A stretch of DNA of 64,000 nucleotides from Bradyrhizobium huanghuaihaiense (GTDB taxonomy: Bacteria; Pseudomonadota; Alphaproteobacteria; Rhizobiales; Xanthobacteraceae). Below are positions 44,140-52,437 of this stretch, piece after piece. The stretch is taken from contig NZ_VLLA01000020.1 in assembly GCF_007830635.1 (NCBI RefSeq), positions 62,001 through 126,000 on the forward strand. Direction: 5' to 3'. The notes beneath the pieces were generated by a model. That model was not told where the DNA came from. It ran no database searches and worked only from the letters and a program-made list of their open reading frames with translations. Made by a program: the position numbers and the translations under genes. Positions within the stretch are counted from its first letter, which is position 1. Every line of letters begins with the position of its first letter.

Positions 44140-45312
44140 CTACTCGCGGCCGTCATGTTCGAGATCGAAGGTGAAGACCCCGTCGGGGCTCGAAGGTCGA
44201 GCGAGCACCTCGGGATGGCGCAGGGTGCGCAGTGCATCGTGATAGCCGGCTTGCCAATGGTCCTGCATCGACAGGCGCGAGAACTCGTAATCCTTGGAGT
44301 GCCCCTCGTGATTACGTGCGCGATAGATCAGATGGACGATGCTGTAGACTTTCCGCGAGACCGCCGTGCTGAGCAGTTTCACGGTCTCATGCTGACTGAG
44401 ATCGTCGGGCAGCCTCCTCAATAGATCCGTGAGTGCGCGCCGCAGGCGCTGCACATGCTTGAACTGGTCGGTGCTGGCGCGCGTGCGGCTCGAATACTGG
44501 ATTTCCTTGTGCCGCGTGACGACCTCAGCCATGTTGCGGGGAAGTTGACCGCGCGCGCTCCAGAGGTCGACCTGGAATGCGAGCATGTCCTGCGGGGCAT
44601 CAGATTCGATCACCCATTGCAGCGGCGTATTGGAGACGAGACCGCCGTCCCAATAGTGCTCGCCCTCGATCTCCACCGCCGGAAAGCCCGGAGGCAGCGC
44701 GCCGCTCGCCATGATGTGCTCCGGCCGGATCGTATGGGTCGTGTTGTCGAAATAGACGAAATTACCGGTTCTGACGTTGACCGCGCCGGCGCTGAAGCGC
44801 GTCAGCCCGCTATTTAGCCGATCGAAATCGACCAGGCGCTCCAGCGTGGTCTTGAGCGCGCGCGTGTCATAGATGCTGGTCGCATCGCTGGCTCCGCCGG
44901 GCTGCAGCCAGGGCAGGACGGGACGGGCGGAGAAGAATCCGGTGGCGCCACACGTGGCCGCAAGACCGGCGCTCATCTGGTTGATGAGGTTGCGCGTATT
45001 GTCGCTCCGCGTCCAATCCAGGAAAGGATTGCCGGACCAATCCCAGGGCGCGGTCGAGGTGACCTGGGTCCAAAAATCGCGCAGGCGGTCAACACGGGAC
45101 TCGGGCGGATTGCCGGCGATGATGGCGGCATTGATAGCTCCGATCGAGATGCCAGCAACCCAGTCGGGATGAATGCTGGCTTCGGCCAGGGCTTCATAGA
45201 CGCCGGCCTGATAGGCGCCGAGCGCACCGCCGCCTTGCAACAGCAGCGCTATGCACTCGAAGGGAAGCTGCCGTTGTGCAGATGAGAACTGTGATCGAGG
45301 CTGGAAGTTCAT
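44140..45312 (-). CDS. Patatin-like phospholipase
   Basis: 390 residues. IALLLQGGGALGAYQAGVY is the oxyanion loop, GISIGAINAAIIAG carries the GxSxG nucleophile, and YWDGGLVSNTPLQWV holds the catalytic aspartate (DGG). It lacks a signal peptide and is probably cytosolic or membrane-associated. Many Bradyrhizobium genomes have such a gene beside acetoacetate-metabolism genes as far as I recall. The lipid substrate is unknown; PHB-granule or membrane-lipid hydrolysis is inference. Confidence 0.92.
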   Translation of the reverse strand: MNFQPRSQFSSAQRQLPFECIALLLQGGGALGAYQAGVYEALAEASIHPDWVAGISIGAINAAIIAGNPPESRVDRLRDFWTQVTSTAPWDWSGNPFLDWTRSDNTRNLINQMSAGLAATCGATGFFSARPVLPWLQPGGASDATSIYDTRALKTTLERLVDFDRLNSGLTRFSAGAVNVRTGNFVYFDNTTHTIRPEHIMASGALPPGFPAVEIEGEHYWDGGLVSNTPLQWVIESDAPQDMLAFQVDLWSARGQLPRNMAEVVTRHKEIQYSSRTRASTDQFKHVQRLRRALTDLLRRLPDDLSQHETVKLLSTAVSRKVYSIVHLIYRARNHEGHSKDYEFSRLSMQDHWQAGYHDALRTLRHPEVLARPSSPDGVFTFDLEHDGRE

Positions 45313-45351
45313 GGCGAGTGTGCTCTTTGGTTGCTGATGAACATGCTCGTG

Positions 45352-45951
45352 TTAATGGCGACTGGTGTCTTGCTTTCCGACCTCGGGAGGCTCGAGCAGC
45401 ACCTCTTTCAAATTGTCCCCGGAGGCGACGACGATCACGAAGTTGAGTTTGCCGTCCTGTCGGATCAGTCCGCCGGCCAGCGCGCTGCCGGCTGCCGCTT
45501 TCTCGGCGACCTCTACGGCATCGGACAATTCCGGCTTGATCCATTTCAAGGCGACGATGTTGGCGAGGTCGTCCCGATCGAGCTCCTTCAGCGACGACGT
45601 CGTCTCTTTGCCCGTGATACTTCCGGTATTTGCGTCGATGGCGTTCTCCCACACGTGCTCATTCCGGATCGTGCGAACGCGGTAGACGGGCGGGCCGTCC
45701 ACCTCGAAGCTGATGTCGGCCGTCTTCGAGCCGTCATGCAGGCGCTCTGCGATCGTCATCGCCCGGCCGAGCGGGATGCGGGTGGCGCGGAACTCTGTGA
45801 GCACGCGTTGGATCGCGGCCTCTTCGGTCTGGCCCTGCGCGCTCGCGCTTCGGCTGTCTGCATCCGCAGATTTTTGAACGTCGGCGACGGCGGCAGTCGC
45901 GGCGAGCGTGGCGAACCACATGATCAGGGCAAACAAATGCTGCTTCGACAT
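45352..45951 (-). CDS. PepSY-domain exported protein
   Basis: 199 residues with a signal segment (LFALIMWFATLAATAAV). One PepSY-like region includes ISFEVDGPPVYRVRTIRN and HVWENAIDANTGSITGKE, then a region with ALKWIKPELSDAVEVAEKAA, a second, weaker PepSY copy. The ATG at 45951 precedes MSKQHLF. It is in the adc operon. Confidence 0.82.
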   Translation of the reverse strand: MSKQHLFALIMWFATLAATAAVADVQKSADADSRSASAQGQTEEAAIQRVLTEFRATRIPLGRAMTIAERLHDGSKTADISFEVDGPPVYRVRTIRNEHVWENAIDANTGSITGKETTSSLKELDRDDLANIVALKWIKPELSDAVEVAEKAAAGSALAGGLIRQDGKLNFVIVVASGDNLKEVLLEPPEVGKQDTSRH

Positions 45952-45974
45952 TGGATTAATCTCGGTCTGGTTGG

Positions 45975-46274
45975 TCAATCGCCTGCGAGGGCCGTGTGAG
46001 CGACAAAGATCTCCTTGTCGGAGAGCGTGGGCGGCGACTGGTTGGTATCGATCACGACGCGCTCCGGCCCCTTCACGTCAGAGTGGATGCGGATCGGAGG
46101 CCGCGCAGGATCCGGCTCCGCGAAGCGGCTTGGCAGTTGGGCCGGGAGCACCCAACTGGTCACCCAAAGCAAGCAGAGCAGGGCGCCGCCGACCGACAGA
46201 AAATAGCCGCGCAAGGGAAGAGCGGCGTCGGTCGATCGGCTCGCGCGCATGAACATGGCGGATCGTCGGCTCAT
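45975..46274 (-). CDS. Hypothetical single-pass membrane protein
   Basis: 99 residues with one hydrophobic segment (GYFLSVGGALLCLLWVTSWVL) and a periplasmic tail containing PPIRIHSDVKGPERVVIDTN. The ATG at 46274 gives the compact form. No family recognised; it belongs to the run of small genes heading the adc operon. Confidence 0.75.
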   Translation of the reverse strand: MSRRSAMFMRASRSTDAALPLRGYFLSVGGALLCLLWVTSWVLPAQLPSRFAEPDPARPPIRIHSDVKGPERVVIDTNQSPPTLSDKEIFVAHTALAGD

Positions 46275-46314
46275 GACGTGCGGCTCCTGAAAACGGCGTC
46301 TGTCCGTATCATTG

Positions 46315-46533
46315 TCAGATACTCCACGGGCGCGGATGCCGGCGCGCACGTTCGGCATCGAGATAGCCGCGCTCGTCGAGCCATTCGGTCGGACAATAGG
46401 CTGCGGCCGTCGGATCGATCGTGAGTCCGTCACGCTGGAGCGCTGCCCGTGTTCCGGTCCTACCAGTCCACACGACCTCGCCGCTGGTCGGATTCACTTC
46501 CATCCCATCAAAGACTTCAATGAAGTTCAGCAT
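46315..46533 (-). CDS. Hypothetical protein, 72 residues
   Basis: A small soluble protein beginning MLNFIEVFDGMEVNPTSGEV, with WTGRTGTRAALQRDGL and EWLDERGYLDAER. AAGGAGG lies about 12 bases upstream of the ATG. It is part of the cluster of small genes with short gaps on the minus strand. Function unknown. Confidence 0.7.
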   Translation of the reverse strand: MLNFIEVFDGMEVNPTSGEVVWTGRTGTRAALQRDGLTIDPTAAAYCPTEWLDERGYLDAERARRHPRPWSI

Positions 46534-46551
46534 CTCGGGTCCCGTCCTCCT

Positions 46552-46707
46552 TCACGCCGTGCGCGTGAGGCGGTCGATTTCGTCAGGCGCAACGCCTCTG
46601 CGCGCGAGTTCGGACTCGATCACGTCGAACACGCATTCGACCGGCGCGATCCAGATGTTGACCCAGTAGATGATGCAGTCGCGGGCGATCAGCAGGGCCG
46701 GTGTCAT
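46552..46707 (-). CDS. Hypothetical protein, 51 residues
   Basis: Starts MTPALLIARDCIIYWVNIWI and ends in an acidic helix (VFDVIESELARRGVAPDEI). GGAGGG lies close upstream. Its ATG overlaps the stop of the preceding 66-residue gene by four bases, a sign of translational coupling. No family recognised. Confidence 0.65.
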   Translation of the reverse strand: MTPALLIARDCIIYWVNIWIAPVECVFDVIESELARRGVAPDEIDRLTRTA

Positions 46708-46904
46708 GCGACCGCCCTCCGATCCAGTCGAACAGCGCTGTTCTGGCCTGTGGCGAGCGTATGAGCCCACGCGATCATCGCGATCGTGATGCCAAGCAGG
46801 AGGCTCAGGGCCACGAGGCACAAGGCGACAATCGCGTTCAGCGATGCGGCGGCGAGGCCGGGCAACGGATTTTCGCGCATCAACGCGAACAGCAGTGTTG
46901 ACAT
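46704..46904 (-). CDS. Small membrane protein, first gene of the adc operon
   Basis: 66 residues; a central hydrophobic helix (LNAIVALCLVALSLLLGITI) is preceded by MSTLLFALMRENPLPGLAAA. AAGGAGACGCGG precedes the ATG. It is the promoter-proximal gene of the run of minus-strand genes that ends with the SDR at 42470. Role unknown. Confidence 0.72.
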   Translation of the reverse strand: MSTLLFALMRENPLPGLAAASLNAIVALCLVALSLLLGITIAMIAWAHTLATGQNSAVRLDRRAVA

Positions 46905-46920
46905 TCCGCGTCTCCTTAAT

Positions 46921-46947
46921 AAAATACACCGTATAGTTCATATAAAT
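46921..46947. promoter_or_regulatory. Operator-like site A at the adc operon promoter
   Basis: AAAATACACCGTATAGTTCAT matches AAAATATACGGTATAGTTTAT at 49247 in 18 of 21 positions. On the minus strand a -35 like TTGACT (46964-46969) and -10 like TTATAT (46940-46945), 18 bases apart, place the site over the -10 region, as expected for repression by a TetR protein. Confidence 0.68.
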
Positions 46948-47056
46948 CACGCGCCACGGCCGGAGTCAAGACGAGTGCGTCACAAGCGCGTGTGCAGACC
47001 GAGGGGCGAGGCCCCGCCAGGTTCACCAGAAGTCTCGAGCAGAGAAAGGATCTGAC

Positions 47057-47311
47057 ATGACGAAATCGATGCCGGCGTTGTTCGCAGCGGCCGTAGTCGC
47101 GCTTGGCAGCGCAGCAGCTTTTGCCCAGGAGAACCGGGGGACACCGGAGCAGCGGGCGGCCTGCACGCCCGACGCCTTTCGTCTGTGCAGCGCCTACATT
47201 CCCGACCCATCGGGAGTCGAAGCCTGTCTGCGGCTAAGGAAGTCGGATCTGAGCGAAGGCTGTAAAGCAGTCTTCGAGCAGGCATCCACCGGATCAAGCA
47301 AGGGCAGATGA
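47057..47311 (+). CDS. Small exported cysteine-rich protein
   Basis: 84 residues with a signal peptide (LFAAAVVALGSAAAFAQ). The mature part has four cysteines spaced as in Cys-rich GLG1-type repeats: ACTPDAFRLCSAY...VEACLRLRKSDLSEGCKAVF. GAAAGGATCTGAC precedes the ATG. It is divergent from the adc operon and shares its promoter region. Confidence 0.78.
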   Translation: MTKSMPALFAAAVVALGSAAAFAQENRGTPEQRAACTPDAFRLCSAYIPDPSGVEACLRLRKSDLSEGCKAVFEQASTGSSKGR

Positions 47312-47388
47312 AGAGCGAAGTTGCGGCTGATGTGCCCGGCGCTGCCCTGAACCACATCCGCACTGCAACAGGACACAGGAGCGATCTT

Positions 47389-47826
47389 ATGAGCACGGTG
47401 TACATACCGGCCCTGGCTGCCTTCGGCGGCTCTGCGATCGGTGCGGTCTCGACGATCGTCAGTGGATGGTTTAGCGGACGACGAAGGCGTCGCGAGCGTC
47501 ATCATGCCCGCTCGTTCACGAAGCGCGAACAATTGTACCATAGCTTCATCGAGGAGGCGTCGCGGCTCTATGCCGATGCCCTGGTCAATGATCAGGCCGA
47601 AATCCCGCAACTGGTCAGCCTCTATACGCTGGTCGGACGCATGCGGATCTTGTCGAGCAACGACGTCGTTCAGGCCGCCGAGAGAGCCGGGCACCTGATC
47701 ATCGAAGCGTATCTCTCGCCAAATCGCACATTCGTCGATCTCCCCAGATTCATCGAGGAAATGGATCCCTTGCGCGATTTCGGAGAAGCCTGCCGCCGCG
47801 AGCTGATGAACCTTCCGGCGCACTGA
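47389..47826 (+). CDS. Hypothetical membrane-anchored protein
   Basis: 145 residues. An N-terminal hydrophobic segment (IPALAAFGGSAIGAVSTIVSG) is followed by a very basic stretch (GRRRRRERHHARS) and a helical cytosolic domain (REQLYHSFIEEASRLYADAL). AGGAG lies seven bases before the ATG at 47389. Next comes a TetR gene nine bases downstream, so they are probably in one transcript. Confidence 0.75.
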   Translation: MSTVYIPALAAFGGSAIGAVSTIVSGWFSGRRRRRERHHARSFTKREQLYHSFIEEASRLYADALVNDQAEIPQLVSLYTLVGRMRILSSNDVVQAAERAGHLIIEAYLSPNRTFVDLPRFIEEMDPLRDFGEACRRELMNLPAH

Positions 47827-47834
47827 GAGACGTT

Positions 47835-48479
47835 ATGCGCGAGCAGATTGACGACCGAATGACGAGCGCCCGCCGCAAGATCGTGCAGGCCGCCATCCAT
47901 CTCTATGGCGAGATGGGCCACACCAAGACCACCGTCGCCGACATCGCGCGGAGCTTGTCGATGTCCTCAACCAACGTCTATCGATTCTTTCCCTCAAGAC
48001 GGGCGATCGAGGAAGCTGTGGTGGCCGAGGTGCTCGAGGAGACAGTCAGTGTGGCGGCTGAAGCGGCCCGCGCCAGTGGGCCAGCGTTACGGCGCCTGGC
48101 CGCAATCCTGAAGGCCATCGCCGACTGCAATGAAGGTCGACCGGCGAAGCATCGACGACTGCAAGACCTGATAACTCTGGCCGTCCGTCAGAACTGGACG
48201 GTCGTCCTCACCTACGACGACAGGATCCGAGGGCTGGTGCGACCGATCATCGGCGCTGGGCAAGCACGCGGAGAACTGCAGGGCGGCAGTCCGATGGCGC
48301 TGACCTGCTGCCTGCTGGAAGCCATGGATGTCCATCTCAATCCTTCGCGGGTCGGAGCCGCGACGCTGCGGCCAAGCTTCGACGAGATGTTGAGATTTTG
48401 TACGGGCGCTTTGCGTCGCACGCCATTCCTGCAGCCGGCCGAGATGACAGCTCACGTGCAGCTCAAGGCTGCCGGCTAA
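47835..48479 (+). CDS. TetR/AcrR family regulator
   Basis: 214 residues. The N-terminal helix-turn-helix is clear (ARRKIVQAAIHLYGEMGHTK, TTVADIARSLSMSSTNVYRF), with FPSRRAIEEAVV after it. The C-terminal ligand domain is helical and of normal size. It is the third gene of a short plus-strand group. Its target is unknown; the nearby operators fit the other TetR gene better because one lies at that gene's own promoter. Confidence 0.9.
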   Translation: MREQIDDRMTSARRKIVQAAIHLYGEMGHTKTTVADIARSLSMSSTNVYRFFPSRRAIEEAVVAEVLEETVSVAAEAARASGPALRRLAAILKAIADCNEGRPAKHRRLQDLITLAVRQNWTVVLTYDDRIRGLVRPIIGAGQARGELQGGSPMALTCCLLEAMDVHLNPSRVGAATLRPSFDEMLRFCTGALRRTPFLQPAEMTAHVQLKAAG

Positions 48480-48514
48480 TGCGAATGCTTCCAAGCCACG
48501 TCTAAAGAAGACAG

Positions 48515-49168
48515 CTAGTACGACCAGTCCGTCTCGCAGGCTGCCAGGAAAAAGCCGACGCGCTCGCGCACGAAGCCGGGAAGCTCCTTCTTCAGGTCTT
48601 TCGGCGTCTCGCCGACGAGCGACCGGAACAGCATCGGCAGCAGAATGAGGTCGAGAAAGATCTGCGCTGTAGCGCGGCTTCGCTTGGCGCTGAAAGGGCC
48701 CCTCGGGGTGCGAGCGAGCTTCTGCGTGGCGTCGTCAAGCAGCTGAGACACCGCGGCCAGGGAGCGATCGCGCGCAGCGTCGTGAACGTTGCGGCTCAGT
48801 TCGGGGAACCGCTGCGATTCCGCGATCGTCGCGCGCACCATGCCCAGCGATTCCTCGACCACCCTTTCGACAATGGCTGTCCCGAGGCTCATCAACTTGT
48901 CCTCGATGGTGCGGCCTTCGGGCGAGAAGCCCTCGAAGTCCGTCAACCCGTCGATGGTGCGGGCCACCACCGCCGCGAACAACGCTTCCTTGCCGGGGAA
49001 GTGGGCGTAGATCGTCGGCTTGCTCGCGGGAGCGAGCTCGGAAATGTCGTCGATGCTGGCGCTGCGGTAGCCCTTCTCCAGAAACAGCTGCTGGGCCGCA
49101 TCGAGAATTCGCTCCTGTGCGTCGCCGGCAAGATCCTTGGGCGGTCTGCCTCGCTTCGTCTTCTTCAT
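48515..49168 (-). CDS. TetR/AcrR family repressor, FrrA-like
   Basis: 217 residues beginning MKKTKRGRPPKDL. The helix-turn-helix is ERILDAAQQLFLEKGYRSAS...DDISELAPASKPTIYAHF, with FPGKEALFAAVV; the C-terminal domain resembles TetR_C regulators of RND pumps. It is divergent from a kinase-like gene and an RND operon, the layout I recall for FrrA, the flavonoid-responsive repressor of B. japonicum. Operator site B lies in its promoter region. The name is by position and should be checked. Confidence 0.9.
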   Translation of the reverse strand: MKKTKRGRPPKDLAGDAQERILDAAQQLFLEKGYRSASIDDISELAPASKPTIYAHFPGKEALFAAVVARTIDGLTDFEGFSPEGRTIEDKLMSLGTAIVERVVEESLGMVRATIAESQRFPELSRNVHDAARDRSLAAVSQLLDDATQKLARTPRGPFSAKRSRATAQIFLDLILLPMLFRSLVGETPKDLKKELPGFVRERVGFFLAACETDWSY

Positions 49169-49246
49169 TCTTGAACCTCCGAAATCACGAGTCTGTGCGC
49201 GTTGCTTTCCCACTTGACATGGCTCGCGAAGAAAGGCAACAAAAAG

Positions 49247-49273
49247 AAAATATACGGTATAGTTTATTATTTC
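49247..49273. promoter_or_regulatory. Operator-like site B between TetR and kinase-like genes
   Basis: AAAATATACGGTATAGTTTAT contains the perfect palindrome TATAC-G-GTATA. On the minus strand CTGACG and TATATT, 18 bases apart, could be the TetR gene's own promoter, with the palindrome in the spacer. Nearly the same sequence occurs at 46921-46947. Confidence 0.7.
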
Positions 49274-49376
49274 GTCAGGCCCCACGTTCCCGAGCTTGGC
49301 GAGCGCCCCCAAACGATCGGGGTCGCACAGGTGAAGCGTTCTACCCCGATCGTCCGAGCCCAATGAGGAGAATGTC

Positions 49377-50246
49377 GTGACTGTTTTGAGCCCAGCCCCG
49401 TCCGGCTTGCAGGAGGGCGTGCTGCTACGCGAGCTGAATCGCAGGGTCACCAACGGCGTTGCCTTCGCCATCGACCTGGTCTCCGCCGCCGCCATCCGGG
49501 TCGAGGAGACGGAAGCCAAGTGCGCGCTCAGCGATGTCGTCGAGCTGCTGCATGGCTACGCCGATCTGCATCGTGCGTTGGCCATGCCCGCGGGTGAAAC
49601 GCTGATCCACGCCGCGACCTACATTCGCAAGCTGGGCTGTGGCATGCGCCGGGCACTCCTGGACCGGATGAACATTCAGCTGGCATTCGCGACCCAGTCC
49701 CTCGCGCTTGAGCCGGAGCGCTGCTGGCATCTGGGGCTGATCGTCCATGAGCTCGTGATGCACGCGGCAAGACACGCGTGTTTCGACGCCCGGGCCGGGC
49801 AGATCAGGATCAAGCTGACGCGTACCGGTGCGCTGGTGAACTGCGTGATCCTGGACAACGGCTCGCGTCCCGCGCGGGAGACTTCGGACCGCGAATTGCG
49901 AATTGCCAGGGATATCGCGCGGGCGCTCGACGGCCGGATCGAGCAGGGTTTCGGCGCCGAATTCACCTCGATTGTCCTCTCGTTCCCACTGACCGAGCGC
50001 GAACGGGGCGCAAACTGTTCAATCGCAACGCGCCAGATGAGGGCTCCGCGCCGCACGAGAGCCACCGCTTCGAACGAAGCAGTGCTCACGGCAAGCGCAG
50101 AGGCCGATCAGCGTGGGCCCACCGTTGAGACAGATGCCTTTGCGGGACTACTGCGCCAACAAGAACGCGAAATGGTCGTCCCCCGCCAATCCGCCGATGC
50201 GCTGGGCGGGCTGTTGTCACCTTCCCATCATACGGACGCGCCATGA
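49377..50246 (+). CDS. Degenerate histidine kinase-like protein (FrcB-like)
   Basis: 289 residues. The N-terminus RELNRRVTNGVAFAIDL aligns with the HWE/HisKA_2 phosphoacceptor helix (E-x-H-H-R-V-x-N), but the phosphorylated histidine position is asparagine. The ATPase part HLGLIVHELVMHAARHA matches the N box with histidine for the key asparagine, and CVILDNGSRP is a weak G1 box. It has no sensor or membrane segment. It is probably a non-catalytic regulator. Its stop overlaps the start of the first RND adaptor by four bases. Confidence 0.82.
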   Translation: MTVLSPAPSGLQEGVLLRELNRRVTNGVAFAIDLVSAAAIRVEETEAKCALSDVVELLHGYADLHRALAMPAGETLIHAATYIRKLGCGMRRALLDRMNIQLAFATQSLALEPERCWHLGLIVHELVMHAARHACFDARAGQIRIKLTRTGALVNCVILDNGSRPARETSDRELRIARDIARALDGRIEQGFGAEFTSIVLSFPLTERERGANCSIATRQMRAPRRTRATASNEAVLTASAEADQRGPTVETDAFAGLLRQQEREMVVPRQSADALGGLLSPSHHTDAP

Positions 50247-51364
50247 CAAACCGATCTCCCAATCCGATCCGTCTTCTTCGAACGCCACATGCAGCGAAGT
50301 GCGTCGCAGCGGCCGTGCTTGTCAGCATTGCGCTGGCCGGTTGCAACGATCACGCGGCGCAGACGACCACACGGGCAACGCTAGTCCGGACCACGATCGT
50401 GCAGCCGCGCGACCGGCAAGCCTCCCTCACGTTGACGGGAGAGGTCCAGGCGCGCTTCCGTGCCGATCTTTCGTTCCGCGTCAGCGGACGGGTGATCGCT
50501 CGCACCGTGGACGTTGGTGCTCACGTCAACAAGGACGACGTCCTCGCCCGGCTCGATCCGGCCGAGCAACAGGCCGATGTCGATGCTGCGACAGCGGCAG
50601 TGGCCTCGGCCGAAGCCCAACTGCGCGTGGCGAAGGCAACGTTCGAGCGGCAGAAAGCGCTGATCGCAAGCGGCTTCACCACCCGGACCGTTTACGACCA
50701 GGCCCAGGAAGGTTTACGAACCGCAGAGGGCGTGCTGGAAGCGGCCAAGGCGCAGCTTGGCACTTCGCGGGATGCGCTTGGCAATACCGTCCTGCGCGCT
50801 GAAGCCGACGGTCTCATTACCGCACGAAATCTCGAGGTCGGCCAGATCGTTCCGGCTGCTCAACCCGTGTTCTCGCTTGCTCAGGACGGGGAGCGGGATG
50901 CCATCTTCGAGGTCTACGAATCCGTCTTCCTTGGCCAGACCGACAGCCGCCGCGTGACGCTGGCGCTGGTCTCCGATCCCGGCGTGGCAGCAGCGGGTGA
51001 GGTCAGAGAGATTTCACCGGCCATCGACGCGAAGAGCTCCACGATCCGCGTCAAAGTGTCCATCGAGAACCCGCCGGCTGCGATGACGCTGGGCAGCGCC
51101 GTCTCGGGAACGGTGAAGGCGACAGCTCAGAAGGAGATCACCTTGCCTTGGAGCGCGCTGGTGGCCGCGGGCAGGAAGCCTGCCGTCTGGACCGTCGACC
51201 CGAAAACGCAGACAGCGTCGCTGAAGCCCGTCTCGGTCGGCGCCTATGAAGCCGGTCAGGTGCTGATCAAGGGAGGCCTCGAGCCCGGCGAGCGCGTCGT
51301 CGTCGACGGCGGCAAGCTTCTGAGCGTCGGCCAGTCAGTCACTGAAGAGGGAGGTCAGTCATGA
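50243..51364 (+). CDS. RND efflux periplasmic adaptor, lipoprotein 1
   Basis: 373 residues with a lipobox (VSIALAGC). The adaptor fold is visible as GEVQARFRADLSFRVSGRVI (lipoyl half), a long alpha-hairpin (AEAQLRVAKATFERQKAL), ADGLITARNLEVGQIVPAAQ and beta-barrel. It overlaps the genes on both sides by four bases, so translation is coupled. Links the inner membrane pump to an outer membrane channel; no TolC-type gene is here. Confidence 0.92.
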   Translation: MTNRSPNPIRLLRTPHAAKCVAAAVLVSIALAGCNDHAAQTTTRATLVRTTIVQPRDRQASLTLTGEVQARFRADLSFRVSGRVIARTVDVGAHVNKDDVLARLDPAEQQADVDAATAAVASAEAQLRVAKATFERQKALIASGFTTRTVYDQAQEGLRTAEGVLEAAKAQLGTSRDALGNTVLRAEADGLITARNLEVGQIVPAAQPVFSLAQDGERDAIFEVYESVFLGQTDSRRVTLALVSDPGVAAAGEVREISPAIDAKSSTIRVKVSIENPPAAMTLGSAVSGTVKATAQKEITLPWSALVAAGRKPAVWTVDPKTQTASLKPVSVGAYEAGQVLIKGGLEPGERVVVDGGKLLSVGQSVTEEGGQS

Positions 51365-52437
51365 AGCGACAGGTCATGATGATCGCTGGCACGCTCGCGG
51401 CGGCCTCGTTGCTCACCGGATGTCAGCAGGAGACGAACGCGCCGGAGCCCATGCGCCCCGTGCTCTCGATGGTGGCCAAGCCGAACAGCGGTGACAGCAC
51501 GGTTGCCGTCGGCGTCGTCGAGCCGCGCTATAAAACCAACCTTGGCTTTCGCGTGCTCGGACGGCTGACTTCGCGTCCGGTCTACGTTGGCGACATCGTC
51601 AGCGAAGGACAAATCATCGGGACGATTGATCCCACCGCACTCGATCTCACCGTTCGCGCGGCGAAAGCTCAACTTGCGAAGGCCGAGGCGCAGCTCGCGA
51701 CGGCCAAGGCCACGGAGGAGCGGCAACGCACGCTCATCACCAGCGATGCGACCACCAGGCAGACGCTGGACAATGCCGAACAGGCCCGCGCCGGCGCCGA
51801 AGCAAGCGTCGCGCAGGAGCAGGCGAACCTGACCAAGGCGATCGAGCAACTCGGCTATGCCCAGATCAAGGCCGACTTCGGCGGCGTCGTCACCGCTGTC
51901 GGCGCGGAGGTCGGCCAGGTGGTCTCGCCCGGTCAAACCGTGGTGACGGTTGCGCGGCCGGACATTCGGGAGGCGGTCGTCGATATCGGGGAAGAGCTCC
52001 CTGTCCCCCTCGAAGCCGGTCTTCCGTTCAGCGTCAGTCTGCAGCTTCTTCCCGCCGTTCAGGTCGAAGGCAGGATTCGCGAAATCGCGCCGCAAGCCGA
52101 TCCGGTGACACGGCTGCGGCGCGTCCGGATTGCGCTCGACAACCCGCCCGAAAGCTTCCGTCTCGGCGCGACCGTCATGGCAAAGCTCGGCAAGGACCAG
52201 AGCAAGGACTTGCGCCTGCCCGCATCAGCTGTGCTCGCCAAGGACGGCGCCGATTTCGTCTGGGTGGTCGATCAGTCCGCCGGCACCGTCTCTCTGCAGA
52301 AGATCGATGGTGTCGCCGAACCGGCGGGCATCCGCGTCACCGGCGGGCTTGCTGCAGGCACCCGCGTCGTCACCGCCGGAATTCACAGCCTCAAGCCGGG
52401 ACAGCACGTCCGCTTCGAACAGGATCAAGAGCCATGA
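51361..52437 (+). CDS. RND efflux periplasmic adaptor, lipoprotein 2
   Basis: 358 residues, lipobox AASLLTGC. The same architecture as its neighbour (LGFRVLGRLTSRPVYVGDIV, AKAQLAKAEAQLATAKATEE, ADFGGVVTAVGAEVGQVVSP). Two adaptors in tandem before one pump point to a heteromeric adaptor ring or a recent duplication. It overlaps the permease start by four bases. Confidence 0.92.
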   Translation: MKRQVMMIAGTLAAASLLTGCQQETNAPEPMRPVLSMVAKPNSGDSTVAVGVVEPRYKTNLGFRVLGRLTSRPVYVGDIVSEGQIIGTIDPTALDLTVRAAKAQLAKAEAQLATAKATEERQRTLITSDATTRQTLDNAEQARAGAEASVAQEQANLTKAIEQLGYAQIKADFGGVVTAVGAEVGQVVSPGQTVVTVARPDIREAVVDIGEELPVPLEAGLPFSVSLQLLPAVQVEGRIREIAPQADPVTRLRRVRIALDNPPESFRLGATVMAKLGKDQSKDLRLPASAVLAKDGADFVWVVDQSAGTVSLQKIDGVAEPAGIRVTGGLAAGTRVVTAGIHSLKPGQHVRFEQDQEP

